19,046 nt of DNA, taken from positions 1 to 19,046 of the forward strand of contig CBCXVS010000137.1 of NCBI GenBank assembly GCA_965178525.1. The letters run 5' to 3'. The stretch comes from CBCXVS01 sp965178525 (GTDB lineage: Bacteria; Tectomicrobia; Entotheonellia; Entotheonellales; Entotheonellaceae). The notes under the pieces were generated by a model that worked only from the letters and a program-made list of their open reading frames with translations, was not told the DNA's origin and did not search any database. Shown here one piece after another: positions 1-7,287 of this stretch (position 1 is the stretch's first letter; each line of letters begins with the position of its first letter). The translations under genes and the position numbers were made by a program.

Positions 1-33
1 AAATGGACTTTTGAATTGGGCCAACCTGTTGAT

Positions 34-2811
34 CTACTTAACCCTCCGCCTATTCTGCCAGGGGAACTTCGGGCTAACGTTGGCATTGAGGCTGTCGCAC
101 CGGGCGTAAACCAACAATTGCGAGTGGTCGGGATCGTCGAAGTTGATCCGATCGCGGGCGGAACTGAGCGTCCGGGACATCGACGTATTGATATTGCTCT
201 GTGACAGGAAACGGGAGAACGCCGTATCCTCTTTTTGCGCCAGGTGGGAATGGATGAGGAGGCGCAGATAGCGGCTGCGCAAATCGCTGGAACTCCGAAA
301 GCGTTTCTGCAACGGCAGGCCGAAATCTTCGGCATTGATCCCTTCGCTGGTGTGATCATTGTGGCAGTTGAAGCATTGCCGCACCAGGGCTTGATAGGCT
401 TTTTGCCCGGCCACGTTGCTAGTATAGCCGTTGCCTTGCGTGTCAAACGCGATACGGTCGGAGAGACCTACCATGGACTGCGTGGTGGAGTAGGTGATCA
501 ATGCCTGCATCTGGGCCGGTGTCCAGTGTTGGGTGTGGTCGTATTGCGCGTTGATGGTCGCGATGGCGTCGACGATGCGCGGATCAAATGTGGCGCCATA
601 ATCTCCGAAACGCGTCAAGTCGCGGCTACGGTCATCCGGGAATCCCGGCTCTTCCGGCCGACTCAGGTCATCGCCCAACAGCAAGGCCCACAGGAACGGC
701 GCGGCATGATAATTGTCATCAAAGCCCATGGGATTAATGGAATTGTTGATATACGGCGCCACCTCCTCCGTTTCACGGAGTTTGTGTGCGCCGCGGACGA
801 GGGCGAGCCAGGCCGGACTCTGGGAGCGTGCGCCGGTCGGGTTCGAGAGATCCAATGGGTGCCGCGAGTCGTGGCAATCGGCACAGGCGAGGCCGCTGCG
901 GGTCTCGGTCGTGGTAAACAGAGGCATGATGTCCCGGTGGAAGTCCGGCGCCGCGCTCTCGGCATCGTAGCCGCTCGCATCCTGCACGCCGGAGAGGTCG
1001 TCACCTTGCATCTTCTGCGAGGCGACGGTCTCCAACGCCTTGTATCGATCAATGTTTTCCTGCGAGCGTTCCTGATGACACTGATTACACGCATTGACCC
1101 GATTAGGCACGAAGCTGATCTCTTGCCGCTCCGCGCGGATCGGAATGTAGAGGTACGAATCCTGATAGGGAAAACTTTTGTAGAGTTTCCAGATGTAGAG
1201 ACCGGGGTTCAGGATGGCGCCGATGGAGCCGTCATTTTCGAGTTCCAGGAAGGTGCTGGCGGGTACCGACAATTCCGGTGAGCTGCTCCACCCCAATTTG
1301 CCAATGGCCTGGGAACTCGAAAAGGTGTGGGAGGGGATAAAAAATTTCAGTCGGAGATCCTCGGGCAACATCCCATTGGTTTGGTGTTGCACGCCGTTGT
1401 CCGATTGCGTCAAATTTTGCACGAGAAAGCCGGCATGGCTATTAAGGGCGAGGTTGGTGAACGAGGTGCGGCTTTCGCTGATATCGCCTTCGTTCGGCGC
1501 GGCGATGCGGCGCTCTGGCGGATAGAAGCTGCGCGGCTGAACGAAGTGGAGATCGTCATGGCTCATGATGAGCGTGCGGACGCCAGCGGTGGTGTCACCG
1601 TTTAGGTCGGTGGGATAGTCCTTGAGGTAAATGCCGTAGCTCCGCTCCTTGGTCTCCCGATAGGCATAGACCATACTTTCGTCGTTGTAATGCTCTGGAT
1701 TACGGGCGATATGCATCCCATCATCGTGCACTTCCAAAGGGACGCGGTCGCTGCGGAGATCGAAATGCTGCCGCCGCGTCATCATGACGCTGCCGTCGGC
1801 AACGAAGCTCGCGCGCCCCTGGGCCATGAGAATATACCGGTTGTAGGGGCCAGACTTGATTTCCCGGGCTTGGAAGATATTGGCGGCGCTGCGGTCGGTG
1901 GCGGATTCCTGTCCAAAGAAGGTAAAGTTATCGCTGCCATCCACCTGGATTTTCCACAAGGCGAAGCGGTTGGTGGTCTGTTGGTGTTCCCACTGCGTAA
2001 AGACGACGAGACGCATGCCGTCCTCGAGGTCGATGGCGAGCGGTTCCGTTTGGTGTGAATTGTTGAAGCCGATGCGTTGGGTATCACCGCTTTCGGCGTC
2101 CAGAATATGGATCAGGGGTGTGGCGTCACGATCGTATTCATCGAGCAGGACGCCATCCGGCGGCCCCCCGTAATTCAGGGGGAGTTCGGATGCCTGCACC
2201 GATTTGGCGACAAACAAGACCGGGTGGCCGGTGTCCTGGTCGTCACCGACATAGGTGGGATGGATGAAATGCACGGTGTTGTCGTGCGTGATCTTGCGGA
2301 AGGTAAAGGTGGTAAAATCGAAGTCGTAAATACCCAAATGGGTATCGCCCTCACGGCGCATCGAGACGTAGAGACTCTGGCCATTGGGCGCGATGTCAAA
2401 GCTGTGAACGCGAATCTTTTCGGTGTCCTGGCAAGTTTCGTCGAGCAGGGGCAGAAGCTGCCAGCTTTGCACCGTGCCGTCTTCTAACTTCCGGGAGACG
2501 AAGAGCTTATCCTCGAAGCCATCCCCGCTATAGCCTTTGGTGGGGAAGCGCAGATCGTTGCGCTCATCGAGCTTGGACCAGCCGATATAAAAGATATCCG
2601 GATGCAGGCGCGCATCACTGGCAAACCGTGGCGGGCTTTGCGGCACGTAATCTTTGCCGTCGAGTACCGTTTCCAGGACGGCGCACTGTGTAATATCCGG
2701 CGTTCCGCCACCCTCGGGGCCGGCTCCTGTGTCGATGACCGGATTGTCTGTCCGAATACAAGCGTGTAAGACAAAGGCAAGGAGCCAGAGCAAGGGCAAG
2801 AGCCGTTTCAT
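34..2811 (-). CDS. Secreted three-haem cytochrome c / beta-propeller lipoprotein (hydrazine synthase alpha-like layout)
   Basis: The ATG at 2811 is chosen because an AAGGA Shine-Dalgarno site lies just upstream and the protein then opens with a lipoprotein signal (MKRLLPLLWLLAFVLHAC, Cys18 lipidated). An ATG 30 bases further upstream has no such support. The product is 925 residues. Roughly residues 30-440 look like a beta-propeller of the PD40/TolB kind, with repeated strands such as SFDIAPNGQSLYVS. A beta-rich domain follows. The last 350 residues carry three c-type haem sites: CNQCH (575-579), CADCH (643-647) and CFNCH (813-817). This propeller-plus-cytochrome order resembles the family of the hydrazine synthase alpha subunit (from family knowledge). 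Nothing here indicates anammox, and no beta or gamma subunit is adjacent. It is probably an outer-membrane-linked or periplasmic redox protein whose partner and substrate are unknown. It has its own candidate promoter and sits downstream of the epimerase gene. Confidence 0.88.
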   Translation of the reverse strand: MKRLLPLLWLLAFVLHACIRTDNPVIDTGAGPEGGGTPDITQCAVLETVLDGKDYVPQSPPRFASDARLHPDIFYIGWSKLDERNDLRFPTKGYSGDGFEDKLFVSRKLEDGTVQSWQLLPLLDETCQDTEKIRVHSFDIAPNGQSLYVSMRREGDTHLGIYDFDFTTFTFRKITHDNTVHFIHPTYVGDDQDTGHPVLFVAKSVQASELPLNYGGPPDGVLLDEYDRDATPLIHILDAESGDTQRIGFNNSHQTEPLAIDLEDGMRLVVFTQWEHQQTTNRFALWKIQVDGSDNFTFFGQESATDRSAANIFQAREIKSGPYNRYILMAQGRASFVADGSVMMTRRQHFDLRSDRVPLEVHDDGMHIARNPEHYNDESMVYAYRETKERSYGIYLKDYPTDLNGDTTAGVRTLIMSHDDLHFVQPRSFYPPERRIAAPNEGDISESRTSFTNLALNSHAGFLVQNLTQSDNGVQHQTNGMLPEDLRLKFFIPSHTFSSSQAIGKLGWSSSPELSVPASTFLELENDGSIGAILNPGLYIWKLYKSFPYQDSYLYIPIRAERQEISFVPNRVNACNQCHQERSQENIDRYKALETVASQKMQGDDLSGVQDASGYDAESAAPDFHRDIMPLFTTTETRSGLACADCHDSRHPLDLSNPTGARSQSPAWLALVRGAHKLRETEEVAPYINNSINPMGFDDNYHAAPFLWALLLGDDLSRPEEPGFPDDRSRDLTRFGDYGATFDPRIVDAIATINAQYDHTQHWTPAQMQALITYSTTQSMVGLSDRIAFDTQGNGYTSNVAGQKAYQALVRQCFNCHNDHTSEGINAEDFGLPLQKRFRSSSDLRSRYLRLLIHSHLAQKEDTAFSRFLSQSNINTSMSRTLSSARDRINFDDPDHSQLLVYARCDSLNANVSPKFPWQNRRRVK

Positions 2812-2846
2812 GATCCGTCCTTTTAGTGCGCGACATGACATACGTC

Positions 2847-2874
2847 TTCATAGCATGCGGTAAGGGGAGGGCAA
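2847..2874 (-). promoter_or_regulatory. Candidate sigma-70 promoter of the cytochrome lipoprotein gene
   Basis: Reading the minus strand, TTGCCC (2874-2869) and TATGAA (2852-2847) are separated by 16 bases, each matching the consensus at four of six positions. The implied start of transcription is about 30 bases before the ATG at 2811. The -35 box touches the A/T dyad at 2873-2891, which would suit an operator. It is a weak match judged by eye. Confidence 0.3.
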
Positions 2875-2891
2875 AAAATGTGCCATTTTTT
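2873..2891. promoter_or_regulatory. A/T-rich perfect dyad upstream of the cytochrome gene
   Basis: AAAAAATG and CATTTTTT are perfect 8-base inverted arms around a TGC spacer. The dyad overlaps the candidate -35 element of the lipoprotein gene and lies in the 284-base gap between that gene and the end of the epimerase gene. It could be an operator or, read toward the epimerase end, a short hairpin with a T-run. The sequence alone does not decide. Confidence 0.35.
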
Positions 2892-3095
2892 TTGTGTATG
2901 TGGTGAACGCCGCACCTATCAGGCGAGGAACATTGGCGAGGTGCGCCGGGAGGACGACGTGATGCAAGGAGTTATCAGGAAAGGAGAGGTGTCAGGGAAA
3001 TGGCGGCATATGCCAAGAAAACCACACAAAGAAAAATCATCATGGCCCGGTTGATCGCCTGTGCCAACCGGGTCTGGTCATAGCGTACCCCAAAC

Positions 3096-4073
3096 CTACC
3101 GCCAGCTCGGTGGCAGGTTGCAATGGATCTCGATATCCTGGAAAATGCGACTCGATCGAGCACCGTGGGTTTTGACCCACGGTGCCATCCGGTGGATCCC
3201 ATCCTCGAGGGTCATGTTTTGGCGGGCACCGAAGACGCGCTCGAGCTTACCGTGGTCGGAAAAGGCGTGCTGTACTTCCTGACGAGCGTCGAGATATCGC
3301 ACGCGACATGCACGACCCATGGCCCGTGCCACGGTCTGCGCCAGATCGTTGACGGTATGGGGTGTATCGGCACCCACGTTGAAGACCTCGTTGCGCGCCT
3401 CTGGCATCCGGACGGCCTCGGCAATAATGGGTGCCACGTCGCTAATGTGTGTGAAGGCTCGGGTTTGCGTGCCATCGCCAAAGATCGTCATCGGCTCGCC
3501 GCGCAGTAATTGATTCATGAAGATGCCCACGACGTTGCGGTACCGATCCCCTATGTTCTGGCGTTCACCGTAGACATTGTGGGGGCGAAGGATCACGTAA
3601 TCGAGGCCGAACAGGTTCTGGGAAGCGACGAGTTCTTGCTCTACCGCCAACTTGGCAATGCCATAGGAGTCTGCAGGAGTTGGCGTCATCGGCGTCTGCC
3701 CCGCGCCGTAGACGGCGATGGAGGATGTGAAGACGAAGCAGGCAATGTCGTGGTTGACCGCGGCGTTGATGAGGTTGACTGACCCAATCAGATTGTTGTT
3801 GTAGTTGAAGCGCTTGATGAAGTGGCTTAAGCCCTCAGCCGCATAGGTGGCGAGATGGTATACATAGGTGAACCCGTGCTCGGCAAACAGGCGGTCGACT
3901 AGCGTATGGTCGAGGATTGAACCCTGCACGCAGGTCGCCCCTGCCGGAACGTTCGCTGCAAAGCCGCCGCTCATGTCGTCGAGGACCACGACATCATGAC
4001 TCGCGCTGAGCAAGTGTTCCGCCACGTGGGATCCCATGAATCCGGCTCCGCCTGTGACGAGGGAGACGGGCAT
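3096..4073 (-). CDS. NAD-dependent epimerase/dehydratase (extended SDR, nucleotide-sugar type)
   Basis: The product is 325 residues, usual for extended short-chain dehydrogenases of the UDP-glucose 4-epimerase / dTDP-glucose 4,6-dehydratase class. The N-terminal NAD(P)-binding glycine motif is TGGAGFMGSH (7-16), with an acidic pair after strand 2 (VVVLDDMSGG). TSSIAVYG (117-123) supplies the conserved serine region. The catalytic YxxxK is Y137-G-I-A-K141. A later stretch, LRPHNVYGERQNIGDRYRNV, matches the usual substrate-binding segment. The likely role is conversion of a sugar nucleotide in the cytoplasm for surface polysaccharide or glycosylation, but the exact substrate cannot be read from sequence. 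The start is supported by AAGGAG eight bases before the ATG. The nearest upstream gene on this strand is not clear, so it may be monocistronic. Confidence 0.93.
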   Translation of the reverse strand: MPVSLVTGGAGFMGSHVAEHLLSASHDVVVLDDMSGGFAANVPAGATCVQGSILDHTLVDRLFAEHGFTYVYHLATYAAEGLSHFIKRFNYNNNLIGSVNLINAAVNHDIACFVFTSSIAVYGAGQTPMTPTPADSYGIAKLAVEQELVASQNLFGLDYVILRPHNVYGERQNIGDRYRNVVGIFMNQLLRGEPMTIFGDGTQTRAFTHISDVAPIIAEAVRMPEARNEVFNVGADTPHTVNDLAQTVARAMGRACRVRYLDARQEVQHAFSDHGKLERVFGARQNMTLEDGIHRMAPWVKTHGARSSRIFQDIEIHCNLPPSWR

Positions 4074-4614
4074 TGGTATGACTCCTTGATTGCAGCCTCA
4101 TAAATCTCAATAGATCCAGAAATATCTGGGCCTATTAATTCCTGTAAGGACCGAAACAAAACCCAATTTGTATTTTTCCTCTGGAGAATTGCCTCAAGGT
4201 CATTCTGTCCAGGTATTTATACATGCCATGTTGCCTCCGTACGTATGGTTCGCAGAGATCTTGTAAAAAGTAGATCACCCTAACGGTGTTTATGTCCACC
4301 TCAATCACGGCCATGATCCGATCATCGCGTACCGTTTGCGGCACGTTGAGGACGTGTTGGTAGGCGTTCTCAGGTACGTGTCGAGACTGGGTCAGTGCAT
4401 GCTGAGGACTGAGGTAGAAAAATGACATCTGGCGACGTGATGGTGACGAGAAGAAAGAAATTTTTCAGGCGATTCGTGGCCAGGTATATGCGATAAGTGC
4501 CTCGGCAACATGAGTGACATGTTTTTTCCGGAGGATCGTGTCATGATAGTGTCCGAATCCTGATATTGCTGTATACTCATTTCCCTCAGCCATACACGCC
4601 AATACGTTCTACTC
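4074..4614. other. Divergent intergenic region between epimerase and thioesterase genes
   Basis: This 541-base stretch is visibly more A/T-rich than its surroundings and separates the minus-strand epimerase from the plus-strand thioesterase. It should hold promoters for both. One minus-strand ORF of 97 codons (4135-4428, ending 61 bases before the epimerase start) is open and not obviously nonsensical, but it has no Shine-Dalgarno site and no family I recognise, so I do not call it a gene. A two-unit echo of the CTCAGTC heptamer occurs near 4400-4415. A 25-base motif at 4511-4535 recurs at 6316-6340. Confidence 0.5.
4572..4577 (+). promoter_or_regulatory. Candidate -10 element for the thioesterase gene
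   Basis: TATACT matches the sigma-70 -10 consensus at five of six positions and sits about 50 bases before the ATG at 4627. The base run 17 upstream (GTGTCC) is a poor -35, so an activator may be needed. It is tentative. Confidence 0.3.
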
Positions 4615-4626
4615 GTGGCAGCTACT

Positions 4627-5418
4627 ATGACCGCAAAAGCCAATCCCTGGATGATATGTTCCACGCCGCAGCCACAGGCGCGCTTGCGTCTTTTCTGTTT
4701 TCCGTACGCGGGAGGCGGCGCCTCAGTGTATCGTACCTGGTCTGACGTGTGCCCGCCGGAAATAGAGCTGTGGCGTATTCAACTTCCCGGACGGGAACCC
4801 CGGCTTAGCGAATCGCTGTTTACCCGTTTGACACCGCTGGTGCAGACACTGGCCCCGATCCTCCGCCCGCATTTGCATAAGCCGTTTGTGTTCTTCGGCC
4901 ATAGTATGGGGGCACTGGTCGCCTTCGAACTCGCCCGGCGCCTGCGTCGGCATGACCGTCTCAGCCCGCTGCATCTATTCGTATCGGCGCACCGGGCGCC
5001 CCAGCTCCCGGATCCCGACCCACTCACCTACCCCTTGTCTACACCGGCGTTCATCGAGACCTTGCGCCGCTTGCAGGGGACGCCAGAGGCCATCTTGCAC
5101 AACGCGGAACTCATGGAGTTGATGTTGCCTGTCGTCCGTGCCGATTTTGAGCTCTGCGAGACGTATACCTATACGACAGCGGCGCCTCTGCCGTGCCCGA
5201 TTTCGGCCTTTGGCGGCTTCCAAGATGAGAAGGTAAGCCGTGACGAACTTGCCGAGTGGCGCGCGCAGACGCAGAGCGCCTTCATCCTGCGGATGTTTCC
5301 CGGCAACCATTTTTTCTTACACAGTAATCAGGCGTTACTATGGCGCGTGCTCTTCCGGGAGCTGGAGCCGCGCCTGCAGCAGATGACGGAGGAGGGCGTG
5401 TCGACCGAGTCGAGGTGA
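4627..5418 (+). CDS. Type II thioesterase (NRPS/PKS editing thioesterase, alpha/beta hydrolase)
   Basis: From the ATG the product is 263 residues, the normal size for GrsT/RifR-type thioesterases. These hydrolyse mis-primed or stalled acyl groups from the phosphopantetheine arms of carrier proteins in nonribosomal peptide or polyketide assembly. Seen in sequence: the N-terminal LRLFCFPYAGGGASVY, the nucleophile elbow GHSMG with Ser93, Asp200 within GGFQDEKVS followed by the typical L-x-x-W, and His228 in PGNHFFLH, giving a complete triad. A GTG at 4615 is in frame. Neither start has a clear Shine-Dalgarno site, and the ATG gives the better match to family length. Its usual partners (adenylation, condensation or ketosynthase enzymes) are absent, but an MbtH gene follows 200 bases downstream on the same strand. 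I infer it serves an assembly line encoded outside the window. Confidence 0.92.
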   Translation: MTAKANPWMICSTPQPQARLRLFCFPYAGGGASVYRTWSDVCPPEIELWRIQLPGREPRLSESLFTRLTPLVQTLAPILRPHLHKPFVFFGHSMGALVAFELARRLRRHDRLSPLHLFVSAHRAPQLPDPDPLTYPLSTPAFIETLRRLQGTPEAILHNAELMELMLPVVRADFELCETYTYTTAAPLPCPISAFGGFQDEKVSRDELAEWRAQTQSAFILRMFPGNHFFLHSNQALLWRVLFRELEPRLQQMTEEGVSTESR

Positions 5419-5455
5419 TATGAAGGGCCATTCCGTTTTCCACTTGTAGACGATT

Positions 5456-5473
5456 CCCCTTTTGGCAAAGGGG
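5456..5473. repeat. REP-like palindrome (CCCCTTT / AAAGGGG)
   Basis: CCCCTTT and AAAGGGG pair perfectly around a TGGC loop, followed by the G-rich run GCGAGGGGGAG. This resembles the short intergenic palindromes dispersed in many bacterial genomes. It lies just after the thioesterase stop. It could help end or stabilise that transcript, but it has no T-run and so is not a classical intrinsic terminator. Confidence 0.55.
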
Positions 5474-5520
5474 GCGAGGGGGAGAAAGGGAGGCGTTCCG
5501 GTTATCTATGCATAGGAGTT

Positions 5521-5616
5521 GTCATGCCGCGCCTGCGGCACCCGGAAATAAGGAAAAACGTCTTTTACTCAGTCCTCAGTCCTCAGTCCTCAGTCCTTTT
5601 TTCATAGGAGATGATG
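5521..5616 (+). repeat. Leader cassette, copy A (upstream of the mbtH fusion)
   Basis: This 96-base block ends at the mbtH start. It matches, on the opposite strand, the block 14933-15022 that ends at the start of the peptide-binding-protein gene. Shared parts in order are GTCATGCCG, CCCGGAAAT-AGGAAAAACG, TCTTTTAC, a tandem array of TCAGTCC, a T-run and CATAGGAG. Copy A has four TCAGTCC units (5569-5596) and copy B three. Copy A is also one base shorter between the ATG and the GGAAAT block. Its terminal AGGAG is the Shine-Dalgarno site of mbtH. Confidence 0.85.
5524..5607 (+). CDS. Putative 27-residue leader ORF before the mbtH fusion
   Basis: The ATG at 5524 follows AGGAG (5514-5518) by five bases, an ideal Shine-Dalgarno spacing. 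The ORF runs through the heptamer array and ends ...LSPQSSVLFS at a TAG (5605-5607) that is part of TAGGAG, the ribosome binding site of the next gene. A ribosome finishing here would sit on the mbtH initiation site, so translational coupling is expected. The equivalent ORF in copy B (14942-15019) has a different middle but the same last ten residues and the same stop-in-Shine-Dalgarno arrangement. No amino-acid run typical of classical attenuation is present. Expression is inferred only. Confidence 0.4.
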   Translation: MPRLRHPEIRKNVFYSVLSPQSSVLFS

Positions 5617-6228
5617 ATGGCAACGGCGCCGCGAGACGACCAAGAAGATACCACCATCTACAAAGTCGTGATGAATCACGAAGAACAGTATTCGATCTGG
5701 CCGGCCGACCGCGACAACCCACTTGGCTGGCAGGATGTGGGCAAGAGTGGGCTGAAGCCGGAATGCCTGGATTACATCGAGGAAGTATGGACGGATATGC
5801 GTCCGCTCAGCCTGCGCAAACAGATGGAGGAGGCGGCGCAACGCCCCGCGCCCCCTCCGCCGCCTCCGAGTGAGGAACCCGTGGCCGCTGACAGCCGGAC
5901 GGGCGACTCGCTTGTCGACCGCTTGAGCGAGGGGGACCATGCAGTGGAGGTTGGCCTGCGGCCTGACCGGACGGCGCAAGCCTTCAAAGAGAGTCTCGAC
6001 CGTGACTATGTCCATATCAAGTTCACACAGACCCAGGGCGGCACCGAGTTGGGTGTACGCCTAGACCGGGAACGAAGTGATTTGAGTCAGGCCGATTTTG
6101 AAAGCGCCTCTGGAACCGTGCATGTGGAAGGGGGGCTGACTCTGAACTATGTGTCCGTGCGATGCGTGGCGGATATTGATCTGACGACGCTCAGTGGGCG
6201 GGGCCATCTGGAGCCGGTGGAAGCGTAA
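5617..6228 (+). CDS. MbtH-family NRPS accessory protein with an extra C-terminal domain
   Basis: Residues 10-70 are a complete MbtH domain: NHEEQYSIWPADRDNPLGW, a VGKSG-x-x-x-x-CLDYIEEVW core, then TDMRPLSLR. MbtH proteins bind and activate NRPS adenylation domains and are normally 60-80 residues. This product is 203 residues. A proline linker (APPPPPP) is followed by a domain of about 105 residues (VEVGLRPDRTAQAFKES to the end) that I do not recognise. Its alternating hydrophobic pattern suggests beta strands. Three ATG codons stand in tandem (5611, 5614, 5617). I choose the third because it lies six bases after AGGAG, exactly as in the homologous leader at 14933, whereas the first abuts the site. 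The neighbouring thioesterase supports an NRPS role. The synthetase is not in the window. Confidence 0.9.
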   Translation: MATAPRDDQEDTTIYKVVMNHEEQYSIWPADRDNPLGWQDVGKSGLKPECLDYIEEVWTDMRPLSLRKQMEEAAQRPAPPPPPPSEEPVAADSRTGDSLVDRLSEGDHAVEVGLRPDRTAQAFKESLDRDYVHIKFTQTQGGTELGVRLDRERSDLSQADFESASGTVHVEGGLTLNYVSVRCVADIDLTTLSGRGHLEPVEA

Positions 6229-6292
6229 GGGCATGGACGGCGCCGGGCAGAGTGTGGTGCTTTTTAGGCGTTTTTAGAGCGTTGAACGTTTA

Positions 6293-6304
6293 AACTTATA
6301 AGTT
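6293..6304. repeat. Perfect 12-base palindrome AACTTATAAGTT
   Basis: This self-complementary A/T-rich site lies 65 bases after the mbtH stop, in the 242-base gap before the P-type-ATPase-like gene. Twelve bases further on, 6316-6340 repeats with 20 of 25 identities the motif at 4511-4535 upstream of the thioesterase. It may be a regulatory site. No factor can be named. Confidence 0.3.
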
Positions 6305-6470
6305 CCTGGACAAAATTAGCGACATCGTTTTTCCAGAGGAAAAATATGAATTTAATTCTGTTCGGGCACTTAGGCGACATTTCCCGCCGGCTCTGTCCGC
6401 GTTCCTTCTATTGTGCTGTACTGAGCCAACGTATGTGGGGAGAGGCTGGGAGTTCGGGAGGGCAGGGAAG

Positions 6471-7256
6471 ATGCTCATCAGCGGTGCCTGCGTTGCTGCC
6501 GGGATCATGTATGCGGGACTCAAAACCTTGATCAGGCAGCGATCGCAACGAAAAGCGGCTAGGATTATTACGCAAAATGGTCAGGCCAACCAGACATCCT
6601 CGCCCGTGATCGAGGAAGATCGCCACCAGGAGATCGAGGTCCAGCTCTCTCGCGCCTGTGCGATTTCCTCAATTGCTGTAGGTTTATCGATCGTCAGTGC
6701 GTTCGGTTACCCCTTGTTCGGCGTCCTCAGCGCACCTCTCACGGTGTATGGCGCGATTCCCGCCTTCGAACAAGCCTCCGCTGCCATGCTCACCGAAAAT
6801 CGAAAATATATGTCGGTCGTGTGGTCCGCAGTTGTCATTGGCTCCCTCGCCACTGGGCGTTTCTTTTCGGCCGCAGTCCTTACCTGGCTCGATGATTTTG
6901 TCGTCCTGTGGTCCAATCGTTTGTCTTTGTTCAACAAACTCATTGTGGGCGAATTGGAACATCGCTACCAGCTCCTCACCCAACTCTACGGCGTCAAGCC
7001 CGCGTCCGTCTGGGTGCTGGTCGATGACGTGGGGCTCGAGATTCCTTTCTCGGAATTGCAAGTCGGTGATACGGTGGTAATGAGTACAAAAGAAGTGATT
7101 CCCGTCAGGGGTACGGTTGTCGACGGCACCGCGAGAGTCGTCCGGTGGCGGCCGGGCGGAAATGGACAACCCGAGAACAAAGAGATAGGGGATCAGGTTA
7201 CGGCCTCGACCTTGATCCTATCGGGGAGTATTAAAGTGCAAGTGGAAAGTCTCTGA
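6471..7256 (+). CDS. Truncated P-type-ATPase-like membrane protein (membrane hairpins plus actuator domain only)
   Basis: The product is 261 residues from the ATG at 6471, chosen because GGGAGGG ends eight bases upstream. Hydrophobic segments lie near 2-19, 66-98 and 113-147. Residues 178-259 follow the actuator (A) domain of heavy-metal P-type ATPases: ELQVGDTVVMSTKEVIPVRG, then GDQVTASTLILSGSIKVQV. The phosphatase loop TGES, expected near 225-231, is replaced by VVRWRPGGNG. The protein stops before any further helices, and there is no DKTG phosphorylation domain or ATP-binding domain. It therefore cannot pump by itself. It may be a regulator or decoy subunit, or a decayed remnant, but the intact frame, clean start and stop and adjacent small gene argue that it is kept. 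An 84-residue membrane protein follows after 31 bases. Confidence 0.75.
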   Translation: MLISGACVAAGIMYAGLKTLIRQRSQRKAARIITQNGQANQTSSPVIEEDRHQEIEVQLSRACAISSIAVGLSIVSAFGYPLFGVLSAPLTVYGAIPAFEQASAAMLTENRKYMSVVWSAVVIGSLATGRFFSAAVLTWLDDFVVLWSNRLSLFNKLIVGELEHRYQLLTQLYGVKPASVWVLVDDVGLEIPFSELQVGDTVVMSTKEVIPVRGTVVDGTARVVRWRPGGNGQPENKEIGDQVTASTLILSGSIKVQVESL

Positions 7257-7287
7257 TCGTCCCGACACCACATAGGAGGAATGTCCA

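Noticed and set aside
235..1281. 348-codon plus-strand ORF
   Set aside because: It is fully antisense to the cytochrome gene, which has three haem motifs and a lipoprotein signal. The ORF shows no family features and is a shadow of GC-rich codon bias.
2975..3202. Minus-strand ORF ending in a membrane-helix-like stretch (MMIFLCVVFLAYAAISLTPLLS)
   Set aside because: Most of it overlaps the epimerase in another frame. The hydrophobic tail alone (about 22 codons) has no ribosome binding site. A real micro-ORF is possible but unsupported.
4135..4428. 97-codon minus-strand ORF upstream of the epimerase
   Set aside because: It has no Shine-Dalgarno site, an A/T-rich composition unlike its neighbours and no recognisable family. 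It could be a relic but is not supported as a gene.
4477..4492. GG-N10-GC arrangement resembling a sigma-54 promoter
   Set aside because: Only the two dinucleotides match; the flanking consensus is poor, and no enhancer-binding site or activator gene is visible.
5508..5873. 121-codon plus-strand ORF covering the leader and mbtH start
   Set aside because: It overlaps the conserved MbtH domain in another frame and its translation has no family character.
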